Positions 36,999 to 46,363 of a DNA stretch of 64,000 nt are shown piece by piece. Position 1 is the first letter of the stretch. Every line of letters begins with the position of its first letter. Origin of the DNA: an uncultured Agrobacterium sp. (lineage in GTDB: Bacteria; Pseudomonadota; Alphaproteobacteria; Rhizobiales; Rhizobiaceae); NCBI GenBank assembly GCA_913777615.1, contig CAJYTK010000009.1, positions 1 to 64,000 on the forward strand. Reading direction: 5' to 3'. Both the position numbers and the translations under genes were made by a program. The notes beneath the pieces are model-generated. The model was given only the letters and a program-made list of their open reading frames with translations. It did not search any database and was not told the DNA's origin.

Positions 36999-38189
36999 TT
37001 ACTCCGCAAGAAATCGTTCCGCCAGGCGCGCCCACAGAGCCGCACCCACGGTCAGGCTGCCATCGGCAAAATCATATTTGGGGCTGTGCAGAATAGCGGA
37101 GTCCATTCCGTTGCCCAAGCGCAGGAAGCTGCCTGGTTTTTTTTCGAGGAAGTAGGAAAAGTCCTCGCTGCCGGGAATGAGCGGGCAGGTAGCGACCTTG
37201 TCTGAGCCGATCAACTCTTGCGCCACGAGCCGCGCAAAGTCCGTCTCTGCCTCGGAGTTGGCGACCACCGGGTAGCCGTGCTCGTAATCGATCTCGATCG
37301 TAGCATCATAAGCCTCTGCCATGGATCGGGCGAGCTTGGTGATGCGCCGCTCCAGAAGTTCGCGGATCTTCGGCTCGAAGCAGCGCACGCTCAGCGCCAG
37401 CTTTGCATACTCGGGGATGACGTTTACCGCTTCTCCCGCATGGATGGTGCCGACGGTGACGACGGCTGTCTGTGTGGGATCGATGTTGCGCGAAACGACC
37501 GTCTGAAGCGAGACGACGAGGTTGCAGGCAACCACGATGGGGTCGATGGTAAGATGAGGACGCGAGGCATGGCCGCCCTTGCCCTTGATGGTGATGTTGA
37601 CCGTATCGGATGATGCCATCATCGGCCCGGAGCGCGTTAAAATCGTGCCTTCCGGTGCGCCAGGATGATTATGCAGGCCGAAGATCGCGTCGATCGGGAA
37701 GCGCTCGAAAAGGCCATCCTCGATCATTTTCTGGGCGCCGGATGGCTTTCCATTCTCTTCCGCCGGTTGGAAGATCAGGGTCACCGTACCATCGAAACGG
37801 CGAGTGCGAGCGAGATACTCCGCTGCACCAAGCAGGACGGTCGTATGTCCGTCATGGCCACAGGCATGCATCTTGCCGGGCGTCTTGCTAGCATAGGGTA
37901 GTCCCGTTTCCTCCAGGATCGGAAGCGCGTCCATATCGGCGCGAATGCCGATGCTTTTGGTTCCAGTGCCATTCTTCAGACGAGCCACGACACCGTGACC
38001 GCCGACATTGCGCGCCACCTCGTAGCCCCAAGCGTCAAGCTTCTCCGCCACATAGCGGGCGGTTTCGGCCTCTTCCAGCGAAAGCTCAGGGTTGGCATGC
38101 AGATATTGGCGCGTGGCCTTGAGCTCTGCCTCCATCGGCTCGAAATCGGAAACGCGGGCATAGTGATTGTCGTTCAGCATTGGGTCCAC
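36999..38189 (-). CDS. M20-family amidohydrolase (hippurate hydrolase-like)
   Basis: A 396-residue metallo-amidohydrolase of the HipO/IAA-amino acid hydrolase group, which splits N-acyl amino acids. Metal-ligand motifs are HACGHDGHTTVLLGAA, IFQPAEENGKPSGA and GLHNHPG, with the C-terminal GSEDFSYFLEKKPGSF. The dimerisation domain includes INIKGKGGHASRPH-like sequence (here ITIKGKGGHASRPH). There is no signal peptide, so substrate must be imported. An amino acid ABC transporter lies upstream in the same direction, separated by a terminator, and probably supplies the substrate. The ATG at 38189 (MDPMLNDN) is chosen; ATG 38180 is possible. Confidence 0.9.
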   Translation of the reverse strand: MDPMLNDNHYARVSDFEPMEAELKATRQYLHANPELSLEEAETARYVAEKLDAWGYEVARNVGGHGVVARLKNGTGTKSIGIRADMDALPILEETGLPYASKTPGKMHACGHDGHTTVLLGAAEYLARTRRFDGTVTLIFQPAEENGKPSGAQKMIEDGLFERFPIDAIFGLHNHPGAPEGTILTRSGPMMASSDTVNITIKGKGGHASRPHLTIDPIVVACNLVVSLQTVVSRNIDPTQTAVVTVGTIHAGEAVNVIPEYAKLALSVRCFEPKIRELLERRITKLARSMAEAYDATIEIDYEHGYPVVANSEAETDFARLVAQELIGSDKVATCPLIPGSEDFSYFLEKKPGSFLRLGNGMDSAILHSPKYDFADGSLTVGAALWARLAERFLAE

Positions 38190-38199
38190 CAGGGTCTTG

Positions 38200-38230
38200 G
38201 AAAAAGGACGCCAGCCGTGAGGCTGGCGCC
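38200..38230 (-). terminator. Rho-independent terminator of the amino acid ABC operon
   Basis: Read on the minus strand, CGCCAGCC and GGCTGGCG (38228-38209) form an 8-base stem with a TCAC loop, followed by TCCTTTTTCC. It lies just after the ATPase gene and before the amidohydrolase start. Confidence 0.85.
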
Positions 38231-38252
38231 AAGTTGGGGAAAAATCGCACGC

Positions 38253-39032
38253 TTACAGGAAGCGTGAGAGGAAGGCCTGCGTGCGTGGATGTTGCGGATT
38301 GCCGATCACTTCTTCCGGCTTGCCCATCTCCACAATATGTCCGCCGTCCATAAAGACCACACGATCCGCCGCCTCTTTGGCAAAGCCGATTTCGTGCGTG
38401 ACGACGATCATCGTCAGGCCCTGACTTGCAAGATCCTTCATCGTGGCAAGCACTTCACCGACAAGTTCGGGGTCGAGTGCGGACGTTGGTTCATCGAACA
38501 GCATGAGCTTCGGCTTGATGGCCAACGCGCGCGCGATCGCGACACGCTGTTGCTGCCCACCGGAGAGCTGACGCGGATAGGCGGAGGCTTTTTCCGACAG
38601 GCCGACACGCTCCAAAAGGCGCATGGCATTTTCGGTCGCGTTCTTGCGGCTCTCCCCATGAACGCCGACGGGCGCTTCGATGATGTTTTGCAACACCGTC
38701 ATATGCGGATAGAGGTTGAACTGCTGGAACACCATGCCGATCTTGCGGCGTTGGCGCGCAATGCCGTTGGCCGAGAGCTTCTCCAGCCGGTTGTTCTTCA
38801 CCCGGTAGCCGATCTGTTCGCCGTCCACCGCAATCGCGCCCTGCTGGATCGTCTCCAGATGGTTGATGCAGCGCAGGAAGGTTGATTTGCCAGAACCCGA
38901 AGGGCCGAGAATAACCACGACCTCACCCGGCATCACATCCAGATTGATACCTTTCAAAACCTCAAGATGATCGAAGGATTTGTGAACGTTGCGCGCCTCC
39001 ACGAGAGGCTTTGTGTCTGCGATCGCGGTCAA
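38253..39032 (-). CDS. Polar amino acid ABC transporter ATP-binding protein
   Basis: A 259-residue ATPase of the GlnQ/HisP type. Walker A is [17 protein letters not shown], the Q-loop is [18 protein letters not shown], the signature is [15 protein letters not shown], Walker B is [16 protein letters not shown], and the switch is [20 protein letters not shown]. All catalytic residues are present. It would energise import by the adjacent permease. Its ATG overlaps the permease stop by four bases (ATGA), and a terminator follows. The substrate cannot be read from the ATPase; the binding protein and the amidohydrolase suggest an amino acid or an acylated derivative. Confidence 0.95.
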   Translation of the reverse strand: MTAIADTKPLVEARNVHKSFDHLEVLKGINLDVMPGEVVVILGPSGSGKSTFLRCINHLETIQQGAIAVDGEQIGYRVKNNRLEKLSANGIARQRRKIGMVFQQFNLYPHMTVLQNIIEAPVGVHGESRKNATENAMRLLERVGLSEKASAYPRQLSGGQQQRVAIARALAIKPKLMLFDEPTSALDPELVGEVLATMKDLASQGLTMIVVTHEIGFAKEAADRVVFMDGGHIVEMGKPEEVIGNPQHPRTQAFLSRFL

Positions 39033-39952
39033 TGGCTTGCCTCCACGTCCTGAGCAGGCTTGGCGACGCCGGCATTGCGGCGGTCGCTGCGACCGTAATA
39101 GGCTTCGATGTAGCTTTGGCCGATATTGAGGACCGACGTAATCAGCAGATACCAGATGACGGCTACGAGAAGCATCGGAATGATTTCGAACGTCCTGTTA
39201 TAAATGGACTGCACCGAGTAGAGCAGGTCCGCCATGGCAATGACGCTGACAAGCGAGGTTGCCTTGATCATGCTGATCAGCTGATTGCCGGTTGGCGGAA
39301 CGATGGAGCGCATGGCTTGCGGAATGATGATGCGCCACAGCGCGCGCGCCTTGGTCATGCCGAAGGCCTCTGCGGTTTCCGCCTGCCCGCGATCGACCGA
39401 AAGAAGGCCTCCGCGAATGATTTCCGCCATGTAAGCCGCTTCGTTGAGCGCCAACCCGACGATTGCCGCAGTCATCGGTGTGATGACGGAGTTGGTGTCC
39501 CAGCTTGCAAGCGTCGGTCCGAAGGGGATCGAAATGGAAAGCTGCGGAAACAGGGTAGACATGTTGTACCAGAAGATCAGCTGGACGAGCAGCGGCGTGC
39601 CGCGGAAGAACCAGATGAACAGGGAGGCAAAGGAGCTTGCCAGCCCATCCTGCGACATTCTGGCGATCGCGATGATCAGACCGAGAATGGTGCCGAGGAT
39701 CATGGCGATGACCGTCAGCCCGAGGCTTACATACAGACCGCTGATGACGACCGGATCGAAGAAATACTGCGCAACGACGGGCCAGCCGAAGTTTTCGTTG
39801 TTGGCAACGATCCAGGCGAAGTTCATGACGAAGAGCGCTATGACCAGCCAAAGCACGAGACGGCCCGTGCGAAACGGGGTGTGGGCAGTTGCCACATCCC
39901 GCAGATCGGTGCCACCCATGGGCGGCACTTTGGTTTCAACAGGGCTCGTCAT
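39029..39952 (-). CDS. Polar amino acid ABC transporter permease
   Basis: A 307-residue inner-membrane permease of the His/Glu/Gln/Arg family. It has an N-terminal cytoplasmic tail, then membrane helices including [18 protein letters not shown] and [18 protein letters not shown]. The conserved EAA loop is [21 protein letters not shown], quoted in part as [34 protein letters not shown] and [18 protein letters not shown] are typical of the family. A single permease gene is present, so the channel is probably a homodimer. It overlaps both neighbours by four bases, indicating tight coupling in the order binding protein, permease, ATPase. Confidence 0.94.
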   Translation of the reverse strand: MTSPVETKVPPMGGTDLRDVATAHTPFRTGRLVLWLVIALFVMNFAWIVANNENFGWPVVAQYFFDPVVISGLYVSLGLTVIAMILGTILGLIIAIARMSQDGLASSFASLFIWFFRGTPLLVQLIFWYNMSTLFPQLSISIPFGPTLASWDTNSVITPMTAAIVGLALNEAAYMAEIIRGGLLSVDRGQAETAEAFGMTKARALWRIIIPQAMRSIVPPTGNQLISMIKATSLVSVIAMADLLYSVQSIYNRTFEIIPMLLVAVIWYLLITSVLNIGQSYIEAYYGRSDRRNAGVAKPAQDVEASH

Positions 39953-40839
39953 TTTGGCAACTGGCCCCCGAGGTTGATGCCCGGCTGCTTGAGGATATTG
40001 TTCTCAAGACCCCACTTCTTCATGATCGTTTCGTAAGTTCCGTTGGCCATGAGAACCTTGATAGCATCGAGAAGAACCGGGCCTAGCTCCGACCCCTTGG
40101 GAACGACTGCGCCTTGGTAGAGATCGTCGAAGCCGTTCTTCTGTCCGACGCCGGTCAGTTCCAGCTGGCCATTGGCCTGAGAAACGAAATAGGTCAACGG
40201 CGCCTGCGACGAGAAGAAGGCATCGGCGCGTTTGGAGCGAACCGCAAGGATCGAGCTTGGCTGGTCGGTATAGGACTGCACCTCGATCGCCGCCTTGCCA
40301 TCGGTCTTGCACTTTTCCGCCTGAGCCTGGATGACGCGCTCCGCCGAGCCGCCGGCCATGACGGCGATGCGCTGGCCGCAGGACGTGTCGAGCGAAACGA
40401 TGCCCTTGGGATTGCCCTTCTGAACGGCAAAGACCACGAATTCCTGCACCCAATCGACAAAATCATTCGATTCTTCGCGGCTCTTGAAATCACCCACAGG
40501 CCCGAAGGCAAACTGATAGCGCCCGGAATTCACGCCCGCCAGAAGCGCTGGCAGGCCACCAACCGTCGCGTGTTCGATCTTGATGCCCAGCACTTCGCCG
40601 AGCGCATCGGTCAGGTCGGCACTTGCGCCTTCCATCTTGGTGCCGGTCACGATTTCGTAGGGAGGGAAGGAGCCGTTGTTGACGGAAATCATCTTGCCCT
40701 CGGAGCGAATTTTTTCCGGCAGTCGGGCGCGAAGTTCCTCATTCACGCTCTGCTTGGGAATGGCAGCCGTTTCGGCAAAAGCGGTTCCGGCGAGAAGAAG
40801 CCCGGCGAGCGCGGCGGAGGCAATGAGTTTCGGATGCAT
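39949..40839 (-). CDS. Amino acid ABC transporter substrate-binding protein (family 3)
   Basis: Periplasmic binding protein of 296 residues from the ATG at 40839, with a signal peptide cut after AGLLLAGTAFA near residue 21. The start is backed by AAGGGGAA upstream; an in-frame GTG/ATG at 40881 would precede the signal and is rejected. Family 3 features include NNGSFPPYEIVTG, ASADLTDALGEVLGIKIEH and a late hinge region with FFSSQAPLTYFVSQANG. Two cysteines (DTSCGQRIAV, QAEKCKTDGK) probably form a disulfide, as in several members. The ligand is likely a polar amino acid or derivative and is otherwise undefined. Confidence 0.93.
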   Translation of the reverse strand: MHPKLIASAALAGLLLAGTAFAETAAIPKQSVNEELRARLPEKIRSEGKMISVNNGSFPPYEIVTGTKMEGASADLTDALGEVLGIKIEHATVGGLPALLAGVNSGRYQFAFGPVGDFKSREESNDFVDWVQEFVVFAVQKGNPKGIVSLDTSCGQRIAVMAGGSAERVIQAQAEKCKTDGKAAIEVQSYTDQPSSILAVRSKRADAFFSSQAPLTYFVSQANGQLELTGVGQKNGFDDLYQGAVVPKGSELGPVLLDAIKVLMANGTYETIMKKWGLENNILKQPGINLGGQLPK

Positions 40840-40897
40840 TTTGGTATTCCCCTTTTTGTTTGCAGCGATTGAAAGTGCCAAGGCCTGACTATCCTCG

Positions 40898-41860
40898 TCA
40901 GTTGACCCCGGCTTGCAGCGGAAAAAGCTCCGCGGGCGTCAAGAGGCGCGGCAGAATGCCTTGAGCGTGAAGCTCTTGAGCGAAATCGGAGATCATGGCG
41001 TCGTTCTCCTTCAAGCCGCTGACATTCCAGTTCGGCGGCAGATCTGCGGCGCAACGGCGCAACTCATCGATCATCCAGGGCGTGGTATCGGCATATTTCT
41101 CCCGCTTTTCCAGCCACATGCGCTGTGAGGCATCGATGAGCGCGCTGAGCTCGTCCATAACCCACGGATTGTCGCGCACGAACTGCGCCTTGAAACCGAT
41201 CAGATGCATGCCAGGCACGTAGCCAACATCGTTGAAATAGGCGACTTCGGACGCCCGGTAATCCGGCAGAACCTGACGGAACGGCGAGTCCTGATCGAAG
41301 AAACCCTTGGGCATGAAGGGTGTGAAGACAGCATCCAGCCCGCCCTCTTTCAGCAGATCCACCATCGGGCGTTCGCCAGGTGCCGCCTCGATCCGGCCCG
41401 GACGTCCGAAACCATCCAGACGGTCGGTGATGGGATGGGCGTCCGTCAGACGACCAGCATACCACATGGCGTCTTCCACGCCCACGCCCTCGCGACGGCA
41501 CGCCGCACGGGTCCAGGTATTGCCGGAATCGCGCCAGCCAGTCACACCGATCTTCTTGCCGGCAAGATCGGCAAGCGTGCGGATCGGGCTATCCTTGGTG
41601 GTGATAATGCAGCGATGACGAAAACCGCGCATGATGAAGTTTGGCATACCGATGACGCGCTCATCGCCATCATGGCGCATCTGCGCATAGCGGCTGAAAG
41701 AGGTTTCGGCAGCGTCATGCGCATCGTCTTCGGCGACATTGGCAACAAGCGTACCGACGCGATCGACCTCGATCTGAAGCCTCGGAGACGATACGTCTCC
41801 CAGAACAAGCGGCGTCATATAGTCCCAGTCGCGAAGAGCCAGGCGAAGTTTCAACGGCAT
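40898..41860 (-). CDS. Binding-protein-fold protein of the dihydroxyphthalate decarboxylase/NMT1-like group
   Basis: A 320-residue protein with a type II periplasmic-binding fold but no signal peptide. Visible parts are LRLALRDWDYMTPLVLGDV, SFSRYAQMRHDGDERVIGMP and IRTLADLAGKKIGVTGWRDS, which resemble NMT1/taurine-type binding proteins and the family annotated as 4,5-dihydroxyphthalate decarboxylase. Without export, an enzymatic or sensing role in the cytosol is more likely than uptake. It is the first gene after the divergent MocR regulator and reads into the amino acid transporter genes 58 bases on, so it probably belongs to the same pathway. Confidence 0.75.
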   Translation of the reverse strand: MPLKLRLALRDWDYMTPLVLGDVSSPRLQIEVDRVGTLVANVAEDDAHDAAETSFSRYAQMRHDGDERVIGMPNFIMRGFRHRCIITTKDSPIRTLADLAGKKIGVTGWRDSGNTWTRAACRREGVGVEDAMWYAGRLTDAHPITDRLDGFGRPGRIEAAPGERPMVDLLKEGGLDAVFTPFMPKGFFDQDSPFRQVLPDYRASEVAYFNDVGYVPGMHLIGFKAQFVRDNPWVMDELSALIDASQRMWLEKREKYADTTPWMIDELRRCAADLPPNWNVSGLKENDAMISDFAQELHAQGILPRLLTPAELFPLQAGVN

Positions 41861-41919
41861 GATTTAGGTCTCATTTATTTTCCAATGCCGAAAGAATAAA
41901 TGTACACTCGTAAGCGCAC

Positions 41920-41945
41920 AAATGTTATTACGTTATTGAACATTT
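41920..41945. promoter_or_regulatory. Candidate MocR operator in a divergent promoter region
   Basis: Perfect arms AAATGTT (41920-41926) and AACATTT (41939-41945) flank 12 bases. A further AATAAATGTACAC at about 41895 repeats the AAATGT word directly, and direct or mixed repeats are usual for MocR proteins. The site lies between the two divergent genes that such a regulator would control. Confidence 0.55.
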
Positions 41946-41961
41946 AAAGTGAGAGTTCCAA

Positions 41962-43287
41962 GTGAGCGATATTTGCGAGGCCCGCTGGCTCGCCGACAGA
42001 ATAACCGACAAGACGATCCGGGGCATCGCACTGGAAACGAGCGCACTCGTGCGGGCTGGCGTTTTGCCGGTCGGCACGCGCCTGCCCGCCATGCGCGATC
42101 TGGCCTACGAACTCGGCGTCAGTCCCGCGACCATATCCGAAGCCTGGAGCGAGCTACGCCAGCAGAAGATCATCAGCGGTCGTGGGCGCAATGGCACGTG
42201 GGTCTGTGCGGAGCGCTTCGTTGCAAAGCCGGAGCGTCTGGCAAGTGCTGGTCACTATGGCGCCAATGTTCTCGATCTCTCGATGGCGGTACCGGATCAG
42301 GCGTTGCTGCCGCCGCTCGAGAAAGCAATGGTCTACGCCACTTCGGTCGGCGACCTGAACAGTTACGCCCGCAGCCGGATCGTTCCCGAACTGCGAGACG
42401 CGATTGCGGAAGGCTGGCCTTACGAGCCCGAAGCCTATCTCGCGATCAACGGCGGTTATAACGGTGTCTATACCACGCTGCGTGCGCTCGTACGGCCGGG
42501 ATCGGTCGTTGCCGTCGAACATCCCACCGCCATGCGCCTTCTGGATATTCTCGAAGATCTCGGCGTGAAGATCGTGCCGATCCTGTCGGATCGCGAAGGC
42601 CCCCTGCCCGCATCCTTGAGGCAGGCACTCGCCGAGCGACCCGCAGCCTTTCTCTTCCAGCCCCGGCTGCACTCGGTCACGGGACAGACCGTAACCCCGG
42701 AGCGGATGCAGGCGCTTGGAGATGTTCTTGCCGAAACCGACACGCTGATCATCGAAGATGACGGCCTGGCAGATATTTCGGCGGAAAGACCGGTCTCTCT
42801 CGGCAAGCGCTTCCCGGACCGAACCGTGCGCATCGTCTCCTTTTCAAAGACCTTGGGTCCCGACTTGCGACTGGCAGTGCTTTCGGGTTCTGCCCCTATT
42901 GTCGAACAGATCCAATCCTACCGTGCCTTCAGCGCGGGATGGACCAGCCGCGTGCTGCAAGCGGCTGTTGCCTGGCTGATCAGGGACGAGGAAGCGTCCC
43001 GGATCGTCGCGAGAGCGCGCGCGACCTATCAGGAACGGCGCGATGCGCTGGCGCGTGAACTGCTGGAACGGGGCGTCGAAACCATGCCCGGCAGCGGCAT
43101 GTGTCTCTGGGTGCCGGTAGAATCCGAGCCCTTCGCGATGGTGACCCTTGCGGCCAGGAACATCGCCGTTGTACCCGGCAATAAATTCTCCATCCTGCCG
43201 AGTGCCCATATTCGCGTGGCCACCAGCAAGCTCTCGTCAGGCCACGCGCAGGTAGCCGAGGCGATAGCGCTTGCGCATCTGAGATAG
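41962..43287 (+). CDS. MocR-type regulator (GntR DNA-binding domain fused to aminotransferase-like domain)
   Basis: A 441-residue transcription factor from a GTG start. The winged helix (about 10-80) has LPAMRDLAYELGVSPATISE and SGRGRNGTWV. The remainder is a fold-type I aminotransferase-like domain with the PLP lysine in VSFSKTLGPDLRLAV (about residue 296) and an FLFQPRLHSVTGQTV block. MocR regulators sense an amine or amino acid through PLP. It is transcribed away from the 41860-38253 genes and shares their promoter region, so it is their likely regulator. The lysine and arginine residues needed for PLP are present. Confidence 0.92.
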   Translation: MSDICEARWLADRITDKTIRGIALETSALVRAGVLPVGTRLPAMRDLAYELGVSPATISEAWSELRQQKIISGRGRNGTWVCAERFVAKPERLASAGHYGANVLDLSMAVPDQALLPPLEKAMVYATSVGDLNSYARSRIVPELRDAIAEGWPYEPEAYLAINGGYNGVYTTLRALVRPGSVVAVEHPTAMRLLDILEDLGVKIVPILSDREGPLPASLRQALAERPAAFLFQPRLHSVTGQTVTPERMQALGDVLAETDTLIIEDDGLADISAERPVSLGKRFPDRTVRIVSFSKTLGPDLRLAVLSGSAPIVEQIQSYRAFSAGWTSRVLQAAVAWLIRDEEASRIVARARATYQERRDALARELLERGVETMPGSGMCLWVPVESEPFAMVTLAARNIAVVPGNKFSILPSAHIRVATSKLSSGHAQVAEAIALAHLR

Positions 43288-43296
43288 GGTGGCGCG

Positions 43297-43779
43297 CTAG
43301 ATCTTCCGGTACAGGAAGTAACGATCCGTCGGCACGGTGTCAGGCACCGGCAGTGGATCGAGGCTAGGTTCCTTCAATGGCAGTCCGCTCACCGCGATAC
43401 CGCCCTTGGCCAGCATGCCAGACACGATTTGCGGCAGCCACGTGAGCGTCACCGCATCCTTCTCGTCGTAACCGGTGCCGATATCGGCATGCACAAGTGC
43501 CGCCCCGATGCCGACCCAGTCTTTCGCCGTCTGGTGGATTTCGCCGAGAACCAGATTGCCCTCTTCCGGCACGGAAGATGCGTGTGCGCCCATGGCCCGG
43601 TCGAAGGCGACGATGCGGCGATCGGCAAACAGCTCGCGCAGATGGTTGAAGGTGCGCCCATTGCCAAGGCCGATTTCCATGATCGGACCGTCAGCCGGCA
43701 GATCGAGATCGCCATGCACATGGTTCAAGATATCGCGCTGGGCGCTGAGGCGGCGGATGAAACTGTCCAGTCTGCTCAT
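43297..43779 (-). CDS. Small class I SAM-dependent methyltransferase-like protein
   Basis: A 160-residue protein with a Rossmann-type SAM-binding start: GPIMEIGLGNGRTFNHLREL (motif I) and RRIVAFDRAMGAHASS (acidic motif II loop). Later parts, LVHADIGTGYDEKDAVT and MLAKGGIAVSGLPL, fit motifs III-V. It is shorter than most full methyltransferases and has little substrate-binding insertion, so its target is unknown. It reads in the same direction as the nucleotide-sugar dehydrogenase 17 bases upstream, which suggests a role in polysaccharide modification. Its end lies nine bases from the convergent MocR gene. Confidence 0.8.
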   Translation of the reverse strand: MSRLDSFIRRLSAQRDILNHVHGDLDLPADGPIMEIGLGNGRTFNHLRELFADRRIVAFDRAMGAHASSVPEEGNLVLGEIHQTAKDWVGIGAALVHADIGTGYDEKDAVTLTWLPQIVSGMLAKGGIAVSGLPLKEPSLDPLPVPDTVPTDRYFLYRKI

Positions 43780-43796
43780 GGGAGAAGGGTTTCCAA

Positions 43797-45197
43797 TCAG
43801 GCTTTGATGATGTGGCTGGCGCTGATGCCGCGACGGGCAAAAGCGTTGCGCGTATCGATGATCAGCGGCGACCAGCCGGCAAGCTGCTGGTAATCGACGT
43901 TGTCATGGTCGGTGGCGACCAGCACCGCGTCGAAACCGCCAATGCTGTCCTTGGTCCAATCTGCAGACTTCATGCCCATCAGATCGCTATATTCGCGGGT
44001 CTTCGGGATTTCCGCCACGTAAGGGTCATGGAAGGCAACATCGCCGCCGCGCTCGAGTATGAGCTCGATCAGTTTCAAGGACGGGCTTTCGCGAATGTCC
44101 GGTACGTTCTTTTTGTACGCCAGCCCCAGAACTAGCACCTTCGAACGGCTGAGCGCCTTGCCCTGATGCACGTCCAGCGCTTCCGCCAGTCGCCCGACGA
44201 CATGGCGCGGCATGGCCGTGTTGATCTGGCCTGCGAGTTCGATGAAGCGGGTGGGCAGTTCGTATTCCTTCGACTTCCACGTCAGATAGAACGGATCGAT
44301 CGGAATGCAGTGGCCGCCAAGGCCGGGCCCTGGATAGAAGGGCATGTAGCCGAAGGGCTTGGTCTTGGCCGCATCCACCACTTCCCAGATGTCGATACCC
44401 ATCGCCTCGTAGACGACCTTCAACTCGTTGACGAGCGCGATATTGACCGCGCGAAAGACGTTCTCGGTGATCTTCACCGCTTCTGCCGTCGCTGTAGTAG
44501 AGACCGGGATGACGGTCTTGACCACGGAGCCGTAGAAGGCCGTCATCAGCTCAGCAGCATCCGGTCCGTCACCGGCCACGACCTTCGGAATGGTGGAGGT
44601 GTGGAAGTCGCGGTTGCCGGGGTCTTCGCGCTCCGGGGAAAAGCCGAGGAAGAAATCCTGAGCCGACTTTAGCCCGGTCTTTTCCAGGATCGTCTTGACG
44701 ATGCCATCTGTCGTCCCGGGATAGGTGGTCGATTCCAGCACAACAAGCTGGCCGGGACGCAGCGTCTCGGCAATCTCGCGGCAGGTGTTCTCCACATAGG
44801 AGAGATCGGGATCGCGATATTTCGTCAGCGGGGTGGGAACGCAAATGGCAATCACATCGCATTCGCCGAGCTTGGAAAAATCGCTGGTGGCTTCGAACGT
44901 GCCGTTCTCGCAGGTACCCGCCAAAATCTCATCCGGCACGGCCTCGATATAGCTCTTGCGCGCTTCGACGGCCTTGATCTTGCCCGGATCGATATCGAAA
45001 CCTGTCACCTTGAAGCCGGATGTGGCGATCGTCATGGCAAGCGGCAGGCCCACATAGCCAAGGCCGATGACACCCGCCCGCGCCTCTTTCGATTGAATGA
45101 GGTCGAGAAGTCGCTGTGCATTTGGAGAAGAGGTCAAAGCGTTTTGCGTCCTGCGCGCGAGGAAAACTTGGCCTTTCAGTTGGGCAAGAAGACCCAT
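43797..45197 (-). CDS. Nucleotide-sugar 6-dehydrogenase (UDP-N-acetylhexosamine type)
   Basis: A 466-residue enzyme that oxidises C6 of a UDP-sugar to a uronic acid with NAD. The NAD motif is AGVIGLGYVGLPLAMTIATS; the catalytic cysteine lies in GPGLGGHCIPIDPFYLTWKS; ALVNELKVVYEAMGIDIWEV and VLGLAYKKNVPDIRESPS are shared with WecC/WbpA-type UDP-GlcNAc/ManNAc dehydrogenases rather than plain UDP-glucose enzymes. The ATG at 45197 gives a 37-residue N-terminal extension before the NAD domain; the frame open to 45302 is discounted. It supplies an acidic sugar for a surface polysaccharide, consistent with the glycosyltransferases encoded divergently. Confidence 0.9.
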   Translation of the reverse strand: MGLLAQLKGQVFLARRTQNALTSSPNAQRLLDLIQSKEARAGVIGLGYVGLPLAMTIATSGFKVTGFDIDPGKIKAVEARKSYIEAVPDEILAGTCENGTFEATSDFSKLGECDVIAICVPTPLTKYRDPDLSYVENTCREIAETLRPGQLVVLESTTYPGTTDGIVKTILEKTGLKSAQDFFLGFSPEREDPGNRDFHTSTIPKVVAGDGPDAAELMTAFYGSVVKTVIPVSTTATAEAVKITENVFRAVNIALVNELKVVYEAMGIDIWEVVDAAKTKPFGYMPFYPGPGLGGHCIPIDPFYLTWKSKEYELPTRFIELAGQINTAMPRHVVGRLAEALDVHQGKALSRSKVLVLGLAYKKNVPDIRESPSLKLIELILERGGDVAFHDPYVAEIPKTREYSDLMGMKSADWTKDSIGGFDAVLVATDHDNVDYQQLAGWSPLIIDTRNAFARRGISASHIIKA

Positions 45198-45253
45198 GGT
45201 GTCAAGGCTGCGACGGTCTAAAATACAGTTGACGAAGACGCGGCTGAAAACGC

Positions 45254-46363
45254 ATGACTGCAGCCATGAAGATCGCGTTCTACTGCCCGATGAAGTCTCC
45301 AAACCATCCGGTCCCCTCCGGCGACAGGCTGATGGCGCGGCTGTTGATGCAGGCGATGCAGCTTGCCGGCTACGAGGTCGAGGTGGTGTCGGAACTGCGA
45401 TCCTTCCTGCGCCAGCCGGATGGCGAAGAGGCAGAAGCGCTGGCGCGGGACGCGGAGCAGGAACGGCAGCGCATATCGACGCTCTGGCAGGAAACGAGCC
45501 CGCCCGATCTCTGGTTCTGCTATCACCCCTATTACAAGGCGCTCGACCGTTTGGGACCTGAGCTCAGCCGCTCATTCGCCGTGCCCTATGTGACAGCGGA
45601 AGCCTCTTACTCCCCGAAACGCAATGCCACCGGCTGGGCTCAGATCCAGGCCCGGCTTCTGGACGATCTAAGCTCTGCTGCCGTCAACATCTGCTTCACC
45701 CATCGCGACCGAGACGGCCTTATGAAGGCCAATCCTGCGATGCGCACACAGATGCTGCCGCCCTTTCTGGACACGTCCCTGTTCTGCGCGCTGGACCCTG
45801 CCCCGCAAGCGAGCCGCATGGCAACTGTCGCGATGATGCGTCCTGGCGACAAGCTCAGCAGCTATGAAGCCTTGGCGGCTGCGTTGAATCGCCTTTCCCC
45901 CAATCTCGACTGGACGCTGGCCATCATTGGCGACGGGCCGGAGCGCGATACTGTCCAAAAGATCTTCAAAGACATCTCACCGCATCGCCTCGCCTGGCAT
46001 GGCGAGAAGACCCCTCATGAGATCGCAGACATCCTGTCGCATGCCTCGCTCTATCTCTGGCCCGGCCATGGCGAAGCCTACGGACTTGCCTATCTGGAGG
46101 CACAAGCCGCAGGCCTGCCGGTCATCGCCGAGCGGATTGCCGGCGTGCCGGAAGTGGTGATCGATGGAAAGACCGGCATTCTGACGGAGCCGGGGAATAC
46201 GCAGAGCTATGCGAATGCCATAGAAAAGCTGCTGACCGATCAGGAAAAGAGACAGTCCATGGCGCAAAGCGCGAGAGCATTCGTCAGTCAGGAGCGCTCC
46301 TTGCAAAAGGCAGCGTCGACGCTCGACCGGATTTTGCAAGACGCCAGAGGGTACGAACTATGA
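45254..46363 (+). CDS. Glycosyltransferase family 4 protein
   Basis: A 369-residue GT-B glycosyltransferase. The N-terminal half starts KIAFYCPMKSPNHPVPSGD; the C-terminal donor-binding half shows LAIIGDGPERDTV, WHGEKTPHEIADILSHASLY and the EX7E motif in GEAYGLAYLEAQAAGLPVIA. The retained motif suggests an active retaining enzyme using a nucleotide sugar. It may start at ATG 45254 or at ATG 45266. It overlaps the deacetylase-like gene by four bases (ATGA) and is divergent from the nucleotide-sugar dehydrogenase. The acceptor is unknown. Confidence 0.88.
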   Translation: MTAAMKIAFYCPMKSPNHPVPSGDRLMARLLMQAMQLAGYEVEVVSELRSFLRQPDGEEAEALARDAEQERQRISTLWQETSPPDLWFCYHPYYKALDRLGPELSRSFAVPYVTAEASYSPKRNATGWAQIQARLLDDLSSAAVNICFTHRDRDGLMKANPAMRTQMLPPFLDTSLFCALDPAPQASRMATVAMMRPGDKLSSYEALAAALNRLSPNLDWTLAIIGDGPERDTVQKIFKDISPHRLAWHGEKTPHEIADILSHASLYLWPGHGEAYGLAYLEAQAAGLPVIAERIAGVPEVVIDGKTGILTEPGNTQSYANAIEKLLTDQEKRQSMAQSARAFVSQERSLQKAASTLDRILQDARGYEL

